Source: Epiperipatus broadwayi (Eukaryota > Onychophora > Udeonychophora > Euonychophora > Peripatidae). From it: a stretch of 64,000 bases of DNA. Positions 46,253 through 57,984 of this stretch are shown one piece after another (position 1 is the stretch's first letter; the number at the start of each line of letters is the position of its first letter). The notes beneath the pieces were generated by a model that made no database searches, was not told the DNA's origin, and worked only from the letters and a program-made list of their open reading frames with translations. Position numbers and translations under genes: made by a program. The stretch spans positions 682,001 to 746,000 of the forward strand of contig JAQFVV010012435.1 in the NCBI GenBank assembly GCA_028023455.1. The letters are read 5' to 3'.

Positions 46253-49246
46253 ATGCAAGCAGAGAGCTAATACAAATACAAATTTAACTTCATATCTGTA
46301 CCCTTGACCGAACTCCGAGGCAATACGTACATATTATCTTGGCGTTATTTTTCCTGATCAAGCACTCTCGGCTGCTGAACAAAGCCAACTGTTTCAAGAA
46401 ATTTAACAAATGTCCAGTGCTTGCTATTTATTTTTATAATTGGGAAATTCTCACAAACAAGCAGCACATGAATACCTTTTAAAATCAGCCTTACCCTTTA
46501 ATCACTAAATTACAGTTTTCCTCCCTGTCGTAGCTTGGTGATAGGAGAATAAAGCAAGTGCAAACACTTTAAATATAATAAATAATGTTTAATGGCAATC
46601 ACACTGATATAAATACATAAGAATAATAAACACACACATATATAAAAAAATTACACAATAAAAATACATATTTATATAAATACGTAGCTATAATAAATAG
46701 GGTAAAACATATAGAATATTAAAGTTATGTTGAAGTCCAATTGGGCAGAGTTCTAGATCTATCAACCTTGTTCATTCTTTATGTATTTATGAATATTAAA
46801 ATAAAATGCATGCATGCTTTAATTACCTAGGTTTTCATTGTAGTTGTTTCCATGGGCATTTCTTTCAAGTGCTCATTACCATCCAGTGGGAGATCATCCC
46901 TTTTTTTTTTAGAGACGGTATGTCCTTCACTGTCGGCTGGGTTGATTTTCCCTCTCAATTTGACTTGGTTATTTCTCATTCCAGTTCTTTTTCTTCTTGA
47001 TTCTTTGAGTTGATTTTTAAGTTGTTCAGTTACAGAAGTGGTGGTCTCTCTCTAGCAGGTCAGGCTTAGCTCTTGTATCGTGAGTCAGTGGTGAGATGGG
47101 TTGAGTACGAACCCACATTCCCTTACACCACTAGCCGTGCACTTCATTCATTTCTTCTATTTTTTTTTTTAGCTGCTGCTTTTTCAAAATCGCTACTCGT
47201 AATCCATCAGATAATAATTGTAACTCTGGTCTTACTGTCTTTTCTTTTGTTCATTGTTTTTTTTTTGTAAATTTTAAATTAATGCTTAGATTTCCAACGA
47301 ATTCTTATCAACCTATTTGTTTAATTAGTGGCTGGAATGTATATTTTAATTAATTGAGCTATAATTATAAGCTTTTCTTCATATACATTCTTCTTTGTCT
47401 GAGGAATTCAATTAGTCCAACAGACTTTCACACTTCTAAATTATACGGCCATATTGTTTTTATATTACATATTTCATTTTAATTTTTACTTAAAAGTTTA
47501 TAATTCATTTTTCAAGTTTATGTTTTACACTTTATTTTAATTTATCACAATAGTTTTTATGCGAGAGAAAAAGACGCATTTCTTTATGCATCCCCTTCCC
47601 CTCTTCCACAATAACAGAAATAACTTTCAAGCATTTGACTAACTAGTTTTTTTTTTTTTTTTTAAAGAGACACATTTTTTATGCACCCCCTCCCCTTCTC
47701 TTACTATTAATAAAAAATCAAAGTAATTTCGACATTTCTGAATCTCAACTTTTTTCTTTTCCTTCTTTTTTTTTAATTTTAGCTAACCCATTTACCTTTA
47801 TTACTTTCTAGTAGCTAACTTATCTAAGTTTATTAATAACTATATATGTGTGATGACGACTTTATGTGGTCATCACAATATATACTACATACAAATGTGT
47901 GCATGTTTATGCATACATATTTAAAACATTGTAATACACACAAAGGCTAACAGTGTGAATATATTATTAATGCATTTATTTACTTTATTTATTATTTTTT
48001 AAAATCAAGGGTAAACTGAAACCCAATTGGAAAACAAATTTAGTTAAGCAGAATATTTGTCAAAAATATATGCATTCTCCCTATATCCATAATTCCCTAA
48101 TATAATACAAAAAACTCAGTCGGATAATAAAAATTATTCTTCATGTATAAATCATGATAAACAGAGGAGCCAAAATTAAAAAAATATTAATCACAATGAA
48201 AAATTTGCCAAGCACTTTCGGTACAGTATACCAGAATCATGGTGACATATTGGAACTGAATGGTTAATATTCCAGTGCACGCTCAGCGGAACACTAGTGC
48301 TACATTGATTGATAACGTTTTTAGACTTCACCATAAACCAAGCCTCTTTCAACTTCCTCTTTCTATCATTTGATTAATTACCCACAGTAATAATATTTTG
48401 AGGATAAAACTCATGTCCACAACTATTTTCATGACTCGAAAAAACAGAATTAACCTGTAAATCACTTTTAGACTTTTTATGCTGCTAAGATTGCTGTTAT
48501 AATCGCATTAAAACATTTGCTTCATTTCTCCGTAATAAATAGCATTATCCAATTTCTTTGCAGGTAATGGACTAAACCACTTCATACCTATTCATTTCTT
48601 CCACACCATTCTTTGAATTATTTATTAGTCTATTTAAACACAAAGATGAATGGAAACTTATATAATAATCTTTAATTTGATGAATTTAATAAATTTAATG
48701 TGCATCAGAGAAAATGTCATCTTTATTTTCATCGTTGATTATTATTATAATTTCCACCACCCCCTTTTTAGTTACATTATATATATATATAAAAGCAATC
48801 AACACTTAAATAATACCAATATCAATAACAATCTCAATCTGTCGTCAAGACAACTGTTTCCTCTTTATTTATGGTCTCTGTTATGTTTATATATAGACAC
48901 TAAAGATTGCAATTTGACTATAGAAAGTGAAATTATTAATTAAAGAAGTTTAAGTAAACCTGATTAAACAAGTAAACATATATAGGGAGAGACCATTTTG
49001 AGATTATGAATTTGAATATTATTTATGACATTCTTGATTGATATATTGCAGGGCTAACTTGTATGTACTGCATTATTATATTTATACGTTCTTAGAATTA
49101 GTGATGCTAGATTCCAGATATTATATCAGTACTGGGTAGTTGTTAATATTTCAAATGCAAATTATATCAAAGATTATATTCTACTCTACCCATGATAAGT
49201 ATATTCTTCATGTGTATATATAATATTTCATATATTAATGTTTTCT
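46253..49246. other. Spacer with one possible tRNA-like fragment
   Basis: No gene recognised. Minus-strand GGCTAGTGGTGTAAGGGAAT and TGGGTTCGTACTC (47093-47140) resemble A and B boxes of a SINE, too weak to call. Two T-rich blocks followed by TATGCATCCCC or TATGCACCCCC occur near 47575 and 47670. Confidence 0.35.
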
Positions 49247-49343
49247 TCGTGTGTCAAAGCATCGGCTGGGAAGTGAACCCACAAACCTGGGACAACTCCT
49301 TGTAAGGCAGCCATGCTGACCACTCAGCCACCAATTCTTGACA
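49247..49343 (-). mobile_element. Short tRNA-Gly-like SINE copy S3
   Basis: Minus strand: TGTCAAGAATTGGTGGCTGA, anticodon segment TGCCTTACAAGGAG, GGGTTCACTTCCCAGCC, then GATGCTTTGACACACG and an A-rich end. A 6-bp insertion precedes the T-arm. Flanks share a TATTAAT-T-rich block, a decayed target duplication. Confidence 0.65.
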
Positions 49344-49744
49344 TGTATTAATTTTTGTGTGACAAAAAAGCTTCATCAGCCAATTCTCAAATATTTCATA
49401 ATCAGTCACCTTAATATTGAATAAATTATATGCAGATCAGATTTTATTAGTACTACTAAAATGAATTGAATTTTTAAAGCAAATAATTCTTATTAATAGA
49501 ACCGTTATTAAGGGAAGTTGTTGATTGTGGAATTTTTATAATTTATGAGCTAATATTCAAGATAATTTTTAAAAGTGTATATTTTTAACAGTTAATAATA
49601 TGAATAGTCAATAACAGCTATAGAATAAAAAATAAGAGTTGACTTTTTCTCATATATATGTATATATATATAAATATAAAACCTAGCTCATTATATATAT
49701 ATCATAGCCACAGACTTAACATTTATGGTACAAAAAATATTAAT

Positions 49745-50035
49745 TGTAGAGAGGGAGATGTATCTCCAGCCATGCACTGATTTATAAGTGTATATTGAAA
49801 TCTTCATGTACTCACCTGTCAGTAATAGTTTAAAAGTATAAGTGAATTCACTTATGTTTAAAGTGTATTCTTATATATACTAACCATTACTGACCATGTT
49901 TACATCAGGGTTTGATGTTCAAATCATAAATGAAGTTGCTTATGCTTTTAGACTATTACTGACTGGTGAATGCATTGAGATCTTAAAATATACTTATAAA
50001 GACTGGATGTTTATTTCCTTTTCTACTATCAGTGT
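49745..50035. repeat. Family B large palindrome
   Basis: The left end GGAGATGTATCTCCAGCCAT and the right end GACTGGATGTTTATTTCC are inverted relatives of each other and of the 30424-30572 palindrome. The interior contains TGTCAGTAATAGTTTAAAAG, inverted near 49947 as CTTTTAGACTATTACTGAC. Confidence 0.55.
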
Positions 50036-51266
50036 TTAATATAAAAAAAATTAAATAAACAAATTAAATATTCATAAAATTGAAGTTATAAAGTTCACAC
50101 AAACATACCTAGTACTAGAATAAAACATCTCTCAATCATTTCCTCTTCTTGTACATTCAGTCAGTCATGCACTTGTTCTTTCTATTTATTTTTAAATTTA
50201 TTATTATACTATCCTTTTCATAACTGCATTATTCTATTTTTAGTTTTGTTAATCATTTTTGTTAATGCTTGCATGCATGTATTTTTTAAATTGTAGATAT
50301 AAATACAAGCTGCAATTTTAAATATGTATACTACACAGGGTTCACTATCCACATTTTAAGTGTTCATAAGGAGTTTTGGAACAAAATGTCAGTGAATGCA
50401 GGGGAGTACAGTATTTGAATGATAAATTGCTTTAGAGAACATGTGACATTCAATCATCACTATGCTTTACTCTGGAAAACATTAGATCTCAAGTTCATTA
50501 TTCTATTATTGCACTAGTTTCCCACTAGGAAAGTATTATATTTAACAAGAATAATAAAATAATAAGATTTGATGAAATTATGAAAAGTGCATTCATTATT
50601 GATAGTTTTTTTTTACAAAATCTGTACTTCATATTTGAGTTTAAAATGAATCAAGTATAACTATTATATAGAAATCACTCCATGATGTTGAGTTTGTGAT
50701 TAGTTACTACTGATGGAAGATTACTGTAAAATTTACTATTAATATATTGGAGTGAATATTGAGTTATATTAAAACTATAGCATTGTTTAAAGATACTTAA
50801 TGATAACAATAACTTTGTTTGGATAATATAAAACATGCCACAATATCATGCAGAAACTATATGATAAATAAACACTTTTTTTTTAATATCAAACATTTTA
50901 CCTGTTAAGAAAATTGAAAAATCCTGGTTAAGAATATATGTATTGAGAAATATTTATAAATGCAAGCATAATCATAGATAAGTTAAAATAACCCAGTACA
51001 AATCAAAGTTCATCTTAACATCTTTTTATAAAAAAATAGTGAAAGAGAAGACAGCATTGATCAAACTTTCCAATTCCATGTGGTAAGGTTATGAGTAATT
51101 TTCTATAGTGTTTATCTAAAAATAGCTAAATACCTATTTACCAAATCAATATTGAATGATTAGCTGTTTATAACATTGATCATCACTTTAGTATTATGTT
51201 AAAGGGAGATTTGGCATAATTTGATTATGAAAATTAAAGGAATTAAATATTTTGTTAATCACTAGA
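50036..51266. other. AT-rich spacer
   Basis: No gene recognised. Confidence 0.45.
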
Positions 51267-51358
51267 AATCCAAACTGCATAATGCAATAATTTCCAATTT
51301 ATAAACCTTAGGAATCCAAACTGCATAATGCAATAATTTCCAATTTATAAACCTTAGG
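51267..51358. repeat. Perfect 46-bp tandem duplication
   Basis: Units 51267-51312 and 51313-51358 are identical. Each begins AATCCAAACTGCATAATGCA and ends ATAAACCTTAGG. Perfect identity implies a recent duplication, or an assembly artefact. Confidence 0.9.
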
Positions 51359-51989
51359 AATCTGGTGGTCATAAAAGTAGATTTGATATTAATAGAAAAA
51401 TGTGGGCATTATTTACAAGTTTGTTAAAGTCATTATATAGGAATCTGATTTGTGAACTATAATAATGCACTCAAATTTAGTTGGTATTTGAATACATTTA
51501 TATCTTCTCAACATTACATTTTTAATAGGTCTTATTTATTTACAGAGTTGTTCCAATTAATAGAATTTCCATTTTAAAAATATTTATTAAAATGATGATG
51601 GTCAATTATTTGGGTGCTCTGAACATTTTGGCTTCATGATGAAAATGATATACTTAAACGTTGGAGTTCTTAAAGGATAAAGTGAAAAAATGTCTCTTCA
51701 AGAACTTGTTTGGAATTGCTGCATTCAAGGTTAAGTCCATTAGTTGAGTAAAGTATATTAAATCTTACTTCACTTGAAAAAAAACTGTTGTACACAATCT
51801 GCTTGTTTGGGTACTTGAATATCACATGATCTCCCAAGCAACTAATCAATATGGTTTATTTTTATTATTGGAATGCATATACTCAGTCTTCTATTTCTAT
51901 AAACAAATATTGCAATGTAATGTTTCAGCCAAGTAGCTATATAGTAAATAAAAAGTAGTAGATTTAAATAACTTAATTTTTTTTTTTTC

Positions 51990-52074
51990 ATATGTCAAAG
52001 CATTGACCAGGAAGCGAACCTGGGCTAGCTGCTTGGAAGGCAGTTACGCTAACCACTAGACCACCAGCTTGACA
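51990..52074 (-). mobile_element. Short tRNA-Gly-like SINE copy S4
   Basis: Minus strand: TGTCAAGCTGGTGGTCTAG, AGTGGTTAGCG, anticodon stem-loop ACTGCCTTCCAAGCAG (anticodon TCC, Gly), GGTTCGCTTCCTGG, GCTTTGACATATG and poly(A). It is the copy closest to tRNA-Gly(UCC). Flanks share AACTTAA. Confidence 0.7.
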
Positions 52075-53381
52075 ACTTAAAATTGTTTTGATTATAATTT
52101 TTGTAGAAATTGCAAGGCTTATTAAATAATTTTACAATGAACTGTTTGAAAGTCATATGATGTTTAAGCATCTTAATGGCAGATTAAAACGTTAGAAGTT
52201 CTAATCAGTTAATGTGAGGTGGGACTTTTTTTTTAACTATTTCACTCAGTTGAGAATTAATCCTAGAATCTACTGCACTAAATCTCACAGGGCTTAATAA
52301 TCACAATGATATATGTGTTTGCATTATAAAATTCAGATTTTAATTAATTAATTTTAATTACCCTTCATATGCAGCATTCTTTTTACTTTAATCAAATCAT
52401 TATATATTACTCTATTTAAATGAACAAGGCAGCCACTTACCTATAGCAACTTCCCATCTATATCTATTACATACGTTTGAGAAGGAGATGAGTTTAGTAC
52501 AGAAAGGTAAGTTATATACACACATATAAAACTTTAAATACATGCATATATGATCGCTTAGAAGTAAAACTTATCTTTTATACAATTTCTTTTATATATG
52601 TACAAATATCTCTTTAAATGATGATAGTAAACTGTGTGTAAAACATTAAAAAAAAACTTTTTTTTATAAACTTTGAAATTTAAATTTTTATAGAGTTGGT
52701 TATTGATTACATCCTATAAATTGAATCCAATAAGCAAACATATATATTAAAATATTGGTTTTTCTTCATCTCAGTGAACAAAAATTTCACTTTAACCATC
52801 ATGCATCAGAAATTATTATACTGTACTTACTTAAAAAAAAATTAATAACTTGGATGTAACAAACAATATTAAAAATAGAAATTTTAACTTAAAAAAAACT
52901 TTTTATTTTATCAGTAATAATTCTAGTGGATAGTATTAATGAATTTAGCAATTTCATTCTGTAGTTCTTACTTTCAATATCTATATTAGGTTTAGTATTT
53001 CAGTATAATTATTCTAACTTCAGAGTTATTTATTTTAAACATGAGTAATTTAAAATACCCTAGCAACACTAACCATTAAGTTGTATTGTATACTAGTTTT
53101 AAAGATGGTGCAATTTTTTTTTTCGATTTTAAAGTATAAAAAAAAACGATTAATAAATAATTGCATAAGAATTAAGGTAATTCTTTTTGACAATAAATAT
53201 TGACTAAATATGTAAAAGTAGAAAGAAAAATTAAATGTAAGTTGTATTATAAGTTCTCTCCTCCTACATACATCAAATATGTTAATAGTACTAATACTCT
53301 TCAGTTCCTTATCGAAGAACTATATATTATAAGTTAGTCATCAATAGACACTAAACAACAGATAAAAACTAGTTTGATGAT
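52075..53381. other. AT-rich spacer
   Basis: No gene recognised. Confidence 0.45.
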
Positions 53382-53495
53382 GATGATATAAAAATGTGAT
53401 GTAAAATGGCTTCTCCTTAAATAAAGTCAAAAAATATCTGTAGTCATATTCCTCTTGACACTAGTAGCCAAATTAAATATTTCTTTACTCTGAAA
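53382..53495 (-). mobile_element. LINE 3'-end copy matching the element at 54245
   Basis: Plus-strand ATGGCTTCTCCTTAAATAAAG and the following AATATCTGTAGTCATATTCC to CTAGTAGCC align with 54282-54352. It is thus a severely truncated copy of the same LINE 3' terminus, orientation minus. Confidence 0.65.
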
Positions 53496-53556
53496 CCATT
53501 ACATATATGTAATAAGATTATAAATCGATGTCTGTACTTCTTCAAAGCAATATACA

Positions 53557-54115
53557 GAAACTTATAATTAAATATTAGTAAATACAGTAATCAAAAATTT
53601 TGAAAAGTATAAAAAATATAATCATCACTTAGGAGCACTCTCGAGACTATCCTCGTAGTCTTTGCCAACTAATACTTTGAAAGGTTAACTTTCCCATAAT
53701 TCCATGATCTTAACATTTGCTGCCTGCCTATTGATTAAGTCCTGCTTGTATTTATATATTAGCATAGCTTCCTTTATCTTCCTTTTTGTTGTTATTTGTT
53801 TCTGCCTATTGATTAAATCCTGCTTGTGTTTATATATTAGCATAGCTTCCTTTATTTTCTTTTTTCCTTTATTTTCCTTTTATTATTAAAAGAAAAATAA
53901 AGAAAGCTATGCTAATATATAAATACAAGCAGGACTTAATCAATAGGCAGGCAGCAAACATTAAGATCACAGAATTATGGGAAATTTAACCTTTCAAAGT
54001 ATTAATTGACAAAGAATACGAGGATAACCAAAAGCGCTCCTAAGTGATAATTATATTTTTTGTACTTTTCGAAATTTTTGATTACTGTATTTACTAATAT
54101 TTAATTAAAAGTTTC
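53557..54115. repeat. 560-bp palindrome with internal 78-bp duplication
   Basis: Left GAAACTTATAATTAAATATT... is inverted as AATATTTAATTAAAAGTTTC at the right end. Further inverted blocks include CACTTAGGAGC / GCTCCTAAGTG and GCCTATTGATTAAGTCCTGC / GCAGGACTTAATCAATAGGC. In the left arm, GCCTATTGATTAA...TTAGCATAGCTTCC occurs twice with a 78-bp period (53726 and 53804). Possible foldback transposon. No gene. Confidence 0.75.
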
Positions 54116-54376
54116 CATATATATATCACAATAAACTTCCTGTCAGCAAATCATTTTCTTAGCTCTAATTTATTTTTTTTAATTAACCTATTTTAAGAAA
54201 ATTTATTTCAATAATTCTAACATCTTATCCTGCTATTCTCTATTCTTATCATAGAGATGTTGATGTGATGTGATGTGATGTATTATGGCTTCTCCTTAAA
54301 CGAAGTCAAGAATATCTCAGCAATTATGCCCAGATAAACCTGTTAGCCACTTTCTTTTACATTCCCCACTCTAAAT

Positions 54377-55147
54377 TTACCCATAATCTGCTCTATCCCA
54401 TTTCCACAACATAATTTTTGTCAACTCTATAACCTTTATATCTAAATCCCCCTTATCTTTTCCCAAACCCAGCATAAAAACCAATAATTCACTTTCTGTA
54501 TAATCACTCTTTTCATATTTATTTTTCCACAACTTCATTATATGTACCCTTTCTGTTTTCAAACATTTACATTCAATTAACAAATGCCTAATATTTTCAA
54601 TTCCTTCCTTACATAATTTACAAAATAAATCACCCATATTTTTCCATTTACATGTATATTCTTTTGTAGCTAAAGATCCCGTTCGAGCCTTAAACAATAA
54701 ACTACTTTCCTTACTATTATCATAAATTAACTCACACCTAATATTCTGTTTATTTCTATATATATTTAAACTCTTTTTACTCTCCATACTATTTCTCCAT
54801 CTCTCTAACTCCCTAGTCTTTATTAATAAATTTATTCTTTTATCCCATTCCTTATTACTATAACACTCAATAATCCTCTTAACACAATCATCCCATCTTT
54901 TGTACAAATATACTGATATAAATTCTTTATCCAAATCTTTTGCATAGTGCATTACCTTTCTCACCCATCTTGTTACCTGCCCTTTACTCATAACCCAATT
55001 AAATACTATTTTAGCTATTCTTTTATTATCCATAAACTGCAATCTACCAAACATTTTCATTTTACTTTTTGCATCTCTCATATGAAAACTTGACCATCCC
55101 ATTTCTCCTTGAATTGCCTCCCTTGCTGTCCATACTTCTGCATCCAA
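54377..55147 (-). pseudogene. LINE C-terminal domain with zinc motif, frameshifted from the reverse transcriptase
   Basis: 256 residues continue the same LINE protein in another frame. In-frame sequence upstream of the first Met (YLEKAQREVGRHAL) shows the Met at 55147 is not a real start. WTAREAIQGEMGWSSFHMR (residues 6-24) is the connection segment that follows the reverse transcriptase in these LINEs. C176-x2-C179...H188-x4-C193 is the zinc motif (FCKLCKEGIENIRHLLIEC). A helical, Lys-rich tail ends with WKWDRADYG. A single indel around 55150-55215 separates it from the upstream frame. Confidence 0.75.
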
Positions 55148-55188
55148 TGCATGTCTTCCTACTTCCCTTTGAGCTTTTTCTAAATAAT

Positions 55189-57000
55189 CTAATATCTTTT
55201 TACGCTCACGTCTTGATCATTACCATATGTTAACCCTGCTACTGCAACTCCTTTCCATATAATTCTAGCTACATCATATTTATTATATGAAAATACTGTT
55301 AATTTCTTTATCAATCCCTTTCTTTTCTTTGCTTCATTTATCAATTTTTTCTCCCATTCATCCAAATAATTTTTCTGATTACTTAAAATAATTCCCAAAT
55401 AACTATATCTATTCACCACACTTAACTTAATATCTCCCAATAAAAATTCTACATCTTCTCTTTCCTCAGTATTAACCATCATTATATTTGATTTTTCTTC
55501 ACTAAATTTAATCCCCATCTCTTTACCCACCCTTGCACATGTCCTCAACATAACTTCCATATCTTCTCTTTTTTCTGCACACAAAAATATATCATCTGCA
55601 AAAAAAAGACCTGACAAAATATATACTCCCTTACTACCTATTAACGGTATCTCTATCCCTCTTCCTAATCTTTCTATTGCTCTTTCCATTTCACTCAAAT
55701 ACAACACAAACAAAATAGGTGACATAGGGCATCCTTGCCTTAGTCCCACACCATTTTTAACTTTAATTGATTCTATATTCTCTAATTGATATATATAATA
55801 ATTATTTTCATATAATTTCTTAATAATATCTATTAAAGCTTCATCCATTCCCAAATTTGCTAAACTTATCCATAATCTATTTCTATTTACTCTATCATAT
55901 GCCTTCTCTATATCTATAAAACTCATATATAACTGTTTATCTGCATTCCTACTCATATCCATAAGTTGTGTAACTACAAATAAACTATCTCCTATACGCC
56001 TATCTAATCTAAAACCTCCTTGCATTTCACCCACTACATTATTCCCTTCCATCCATTTTACAACTTTACTAGCCACCATATATGAGAAAACTTTATATAA
56101 AACTGATGTTACCGCTATCGGTCTATAATTATTCAACTTTCTATGATCCTTACCCTTTCCTTTAAATAATAACCTTACTCTTGTATTACTCCAACTACTT
56201 GGGAAAACTCTATTCTGTGCCATTTTATTAAAACAGGATAATAACTTTACTTTTGCCCTATATCCTAAATTCATTACCATCTCTGCTGCCCATCCATCTA
56301 AACCTCTTGCCTTCCCACTTTTCAATTTCTTCTCTACCTCATTTAGTTCATTTTCTGAAAAACTAATATTCCCATTACTATATTCTTTCATATTTTCTAA
56401 TATTCTATCATTCACATCTAACATCTTTTCTATATTCATTACATAACTATTTAAGATTCTCTCTAAATCTTCTCTAGAACTACACTCAGTTCCCTCATCA
56501 TCTAGTAATACTAACTCTCTCTCCCCTACATTTCTCCTTTTAATATAATTCCAAAATTTTTTACTTCCATCTCTTCCACTTTTATTAATATCCTCCAACA
56601 ATTTAATATTCAATTTCATTCTCTCTCTATAAATATCTATTTTAGCCAACTTCTTCTTTTCTAAGTACTTTTCCCATTTAGCATTAATATCTTTTTCACT
56701 TTCCTTATTCTTAATAGCACACTTATATTCTCTACATGCTTCTTTCCTTTCTTTTACACTTTTACTAATTTTAATTTTTTTATTACTTTTATTCTTTTCA
56801 ATATTCTCACCTAAAACCCTATTTGCAACTTTTTCTACTTCTTTACACCAATCCTTATACTCACCCCCAACCCACTCTTCCATTATTTCTTCAACTTGTA
56901 TTTTATACTCTTCCAACTTATTCTTATCATTTACTCTCCATCCACATCTTTCACTATTATGTCTACTTTTATTTCTATTCTGCCATCTAGCACCTACCAA
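55189..57000 (-). CDS. LINE reverse transcriptase (5'-truncated, otherwise open)
   Basis: 603 residues. A Lys/Glu-rich N-terminal part (1-215, probable coiled coil or linker after the missing endonuclease) is followed by the reverse transcriptase: KARGLDGWAAEM (230-241), NYRPIAVTSVLYKVFS (291-306), GGFRLDRRIGDS (328-339), motif A FIDIEKAYDRVN (361-372, catalytic D363), motif B GLRQGCPMSPILF (419-431), motif C FADD (467-470, catalytic DD), and FSEEKSNIM (499-507) as the motif D/E region. All catalytic Asp residues are intact. The enzyme would prime on nicked chromosomal DNA and copy its own RNA. The Met at 57000 is simply the first one inside the truncated element, not a natural start. The end (DQDVSVKRY) lies past a probable frameshift: the downstream frame restores YLEKAQREVGRHAL. 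The clade is uncertain; it has Jockey/CR1-like layout without the RTE features seen elsewhere. Confidence 0.8.
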   Translation of the reverse strand: MVGARWQNRNKSRHNSERCGWRVNDKNKLEEYKIQVEEIMEEWVGGEYKDWCKEVEKVANRVLGENIEKNKSNKKIKISKSVKERKEACREYKCAIKNKESEKDINAKWEKYLEKKKLAKIDIYRERMKLNIKLLEDINKSGRDGSKKFWNYIKRRNVGERELVLLDDEGTECSSREDLERILNSYVMNIEKMLDVNDRILENMKEYSNGNISFSENELNEVEKKLKSGKARGLDGWAAEMVMNLGYRAKVKLLSCFNKMAQNRVFPSSWSNTRVRLLFKGKGKDHRKLNNYRPIAVTSVLYKVFSYMVASKVVKWMEGNNVVGEMQGGFRLDRRIGDSLFVVTQLMDMSRNADKQLYMSFIDIEKAYDRVNRNRLWISLANLGMDEALIDIIKKLYENNYYIYQLENIESIKVKNGVGLRQGCPMSPILFVLYLSEMERAIERLGRGIEIPLIGSKGVYILSGLFFADDIFLCAEKREDMEVMLRTCARVGKEMGIKFSEEKSNIMMVNTEEREDVEFLLGDIKLSVVNRYSYLGIILSNQKNYLDEWEKKLINEAKKRKGLIKKLTVFSYNKYDVARIIWKGVAVAGLTYGNDQDVSVKRY

Positions 57001-57003
57001 TTA

Positions 57004-57984
57004 TTTATATTCAGTATCTCTGGAATAGAATGATTTATGTGTCTTATACAGAAAATAAATTGTTCTAGCAGGAATTTGTAATTAACTTAAAAGATGTTTG
57101 ATATCAAAATTTAATTTATAAATCAGTTTTACATTTATATTTTTACATAGGAAAAAATAGTCCTTGAGTATAATCTTATCACTGGAAGCTTGTCAGGGCT
57201 TTTTTTTAATTATACATTTTTAGGAGTGTCGAAGTATTCGTTTATGTTTATTTTTTCTCAAAATTATTTTACAGAAGTGTTACTTTGTTAAGTTTAAAGA
57301 ATATTAATAAACCTCTTATAAATTCCATTCACAAGATATAATTAATACTTTTTATCGATATTAAAACATATTAATATTAACATGTTGCAAATATTGTCAT
57401 GATGTTTTTATATTTGGTGTATGATTCTCATTGAGCACCTTTGTCATTATTATATTATTTTTTGGAACATTTTTCCAAAAGGATTAAAATTTGAAATCTT
57501 CCAAAATTAGTTTGAGAAAAAAAATTGATAACAGTATACATGGATAATACAAGGTTTATGTTGTTTGCAATTTAATCATATTAAATAGTCACACAGAAAG
57601 AAAAAAGTAATTGTATAGATGTTCATAGTAATTATAATTATAATATTGGAAAAACACTCCCAATACATACCTGTACTATGTGTGTCTGTTGATATTTTTG
57701 ATGATATACATCATTTAATTGCTTAGTATTACACAGAAGAGGGAAGATTAATGTTCCATGTGGCATTATAGATATTTGGGGGGGGGGAGATATCTTATCT
57801 CTGTTTTTGATTTTAGATGTCTGATTGTAAAACAGGGATCGCAATTTCTTGGATGTAGGGTTAAAACAAAAATGATATCTCAGAATTCAAAGGGTGACCT
57901 TTATAAAAATTGTGACTCGAATGGAGGGAAATAGGCCATGATTCATGTTATCTATGAGGCTGGTGATTGATGGAATATATGATT
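57004..57984. other. AT-rich spacer
   Basis: No gene recognised. A 10-base G run lies at 57778-57787. Confidence 0.45.

Larger units (their letters stand above)
54245..57003 (-). mobile_element. 5'-truncated LINE with pentanucleotide tail
   Basis: A minus-strand insertion whose 3' end is an (ATCAC)n tail, seen on the plus strand as repeated GATGT at 54258-54281. It holds a reverse transcriptase frame (57000-55189) and a C-terminal zinc-motif frame (55147-54377), offset by one frameshift. The sequence becomes unrelated right after the first Met, so the endonuclease and any first ORF are missing. Codon content (no stop in 603 codons) makes it the youngest-looking coding element here. No clear target duplication was found. 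Confidence 0.8.

Noticed and set aside
53704-53889. A hydrophobic 61-residue protein with an internal repeat
   Set aside because: It is a translation of the palindrome arm with its 78-bp duplication; there is no other support for coding.
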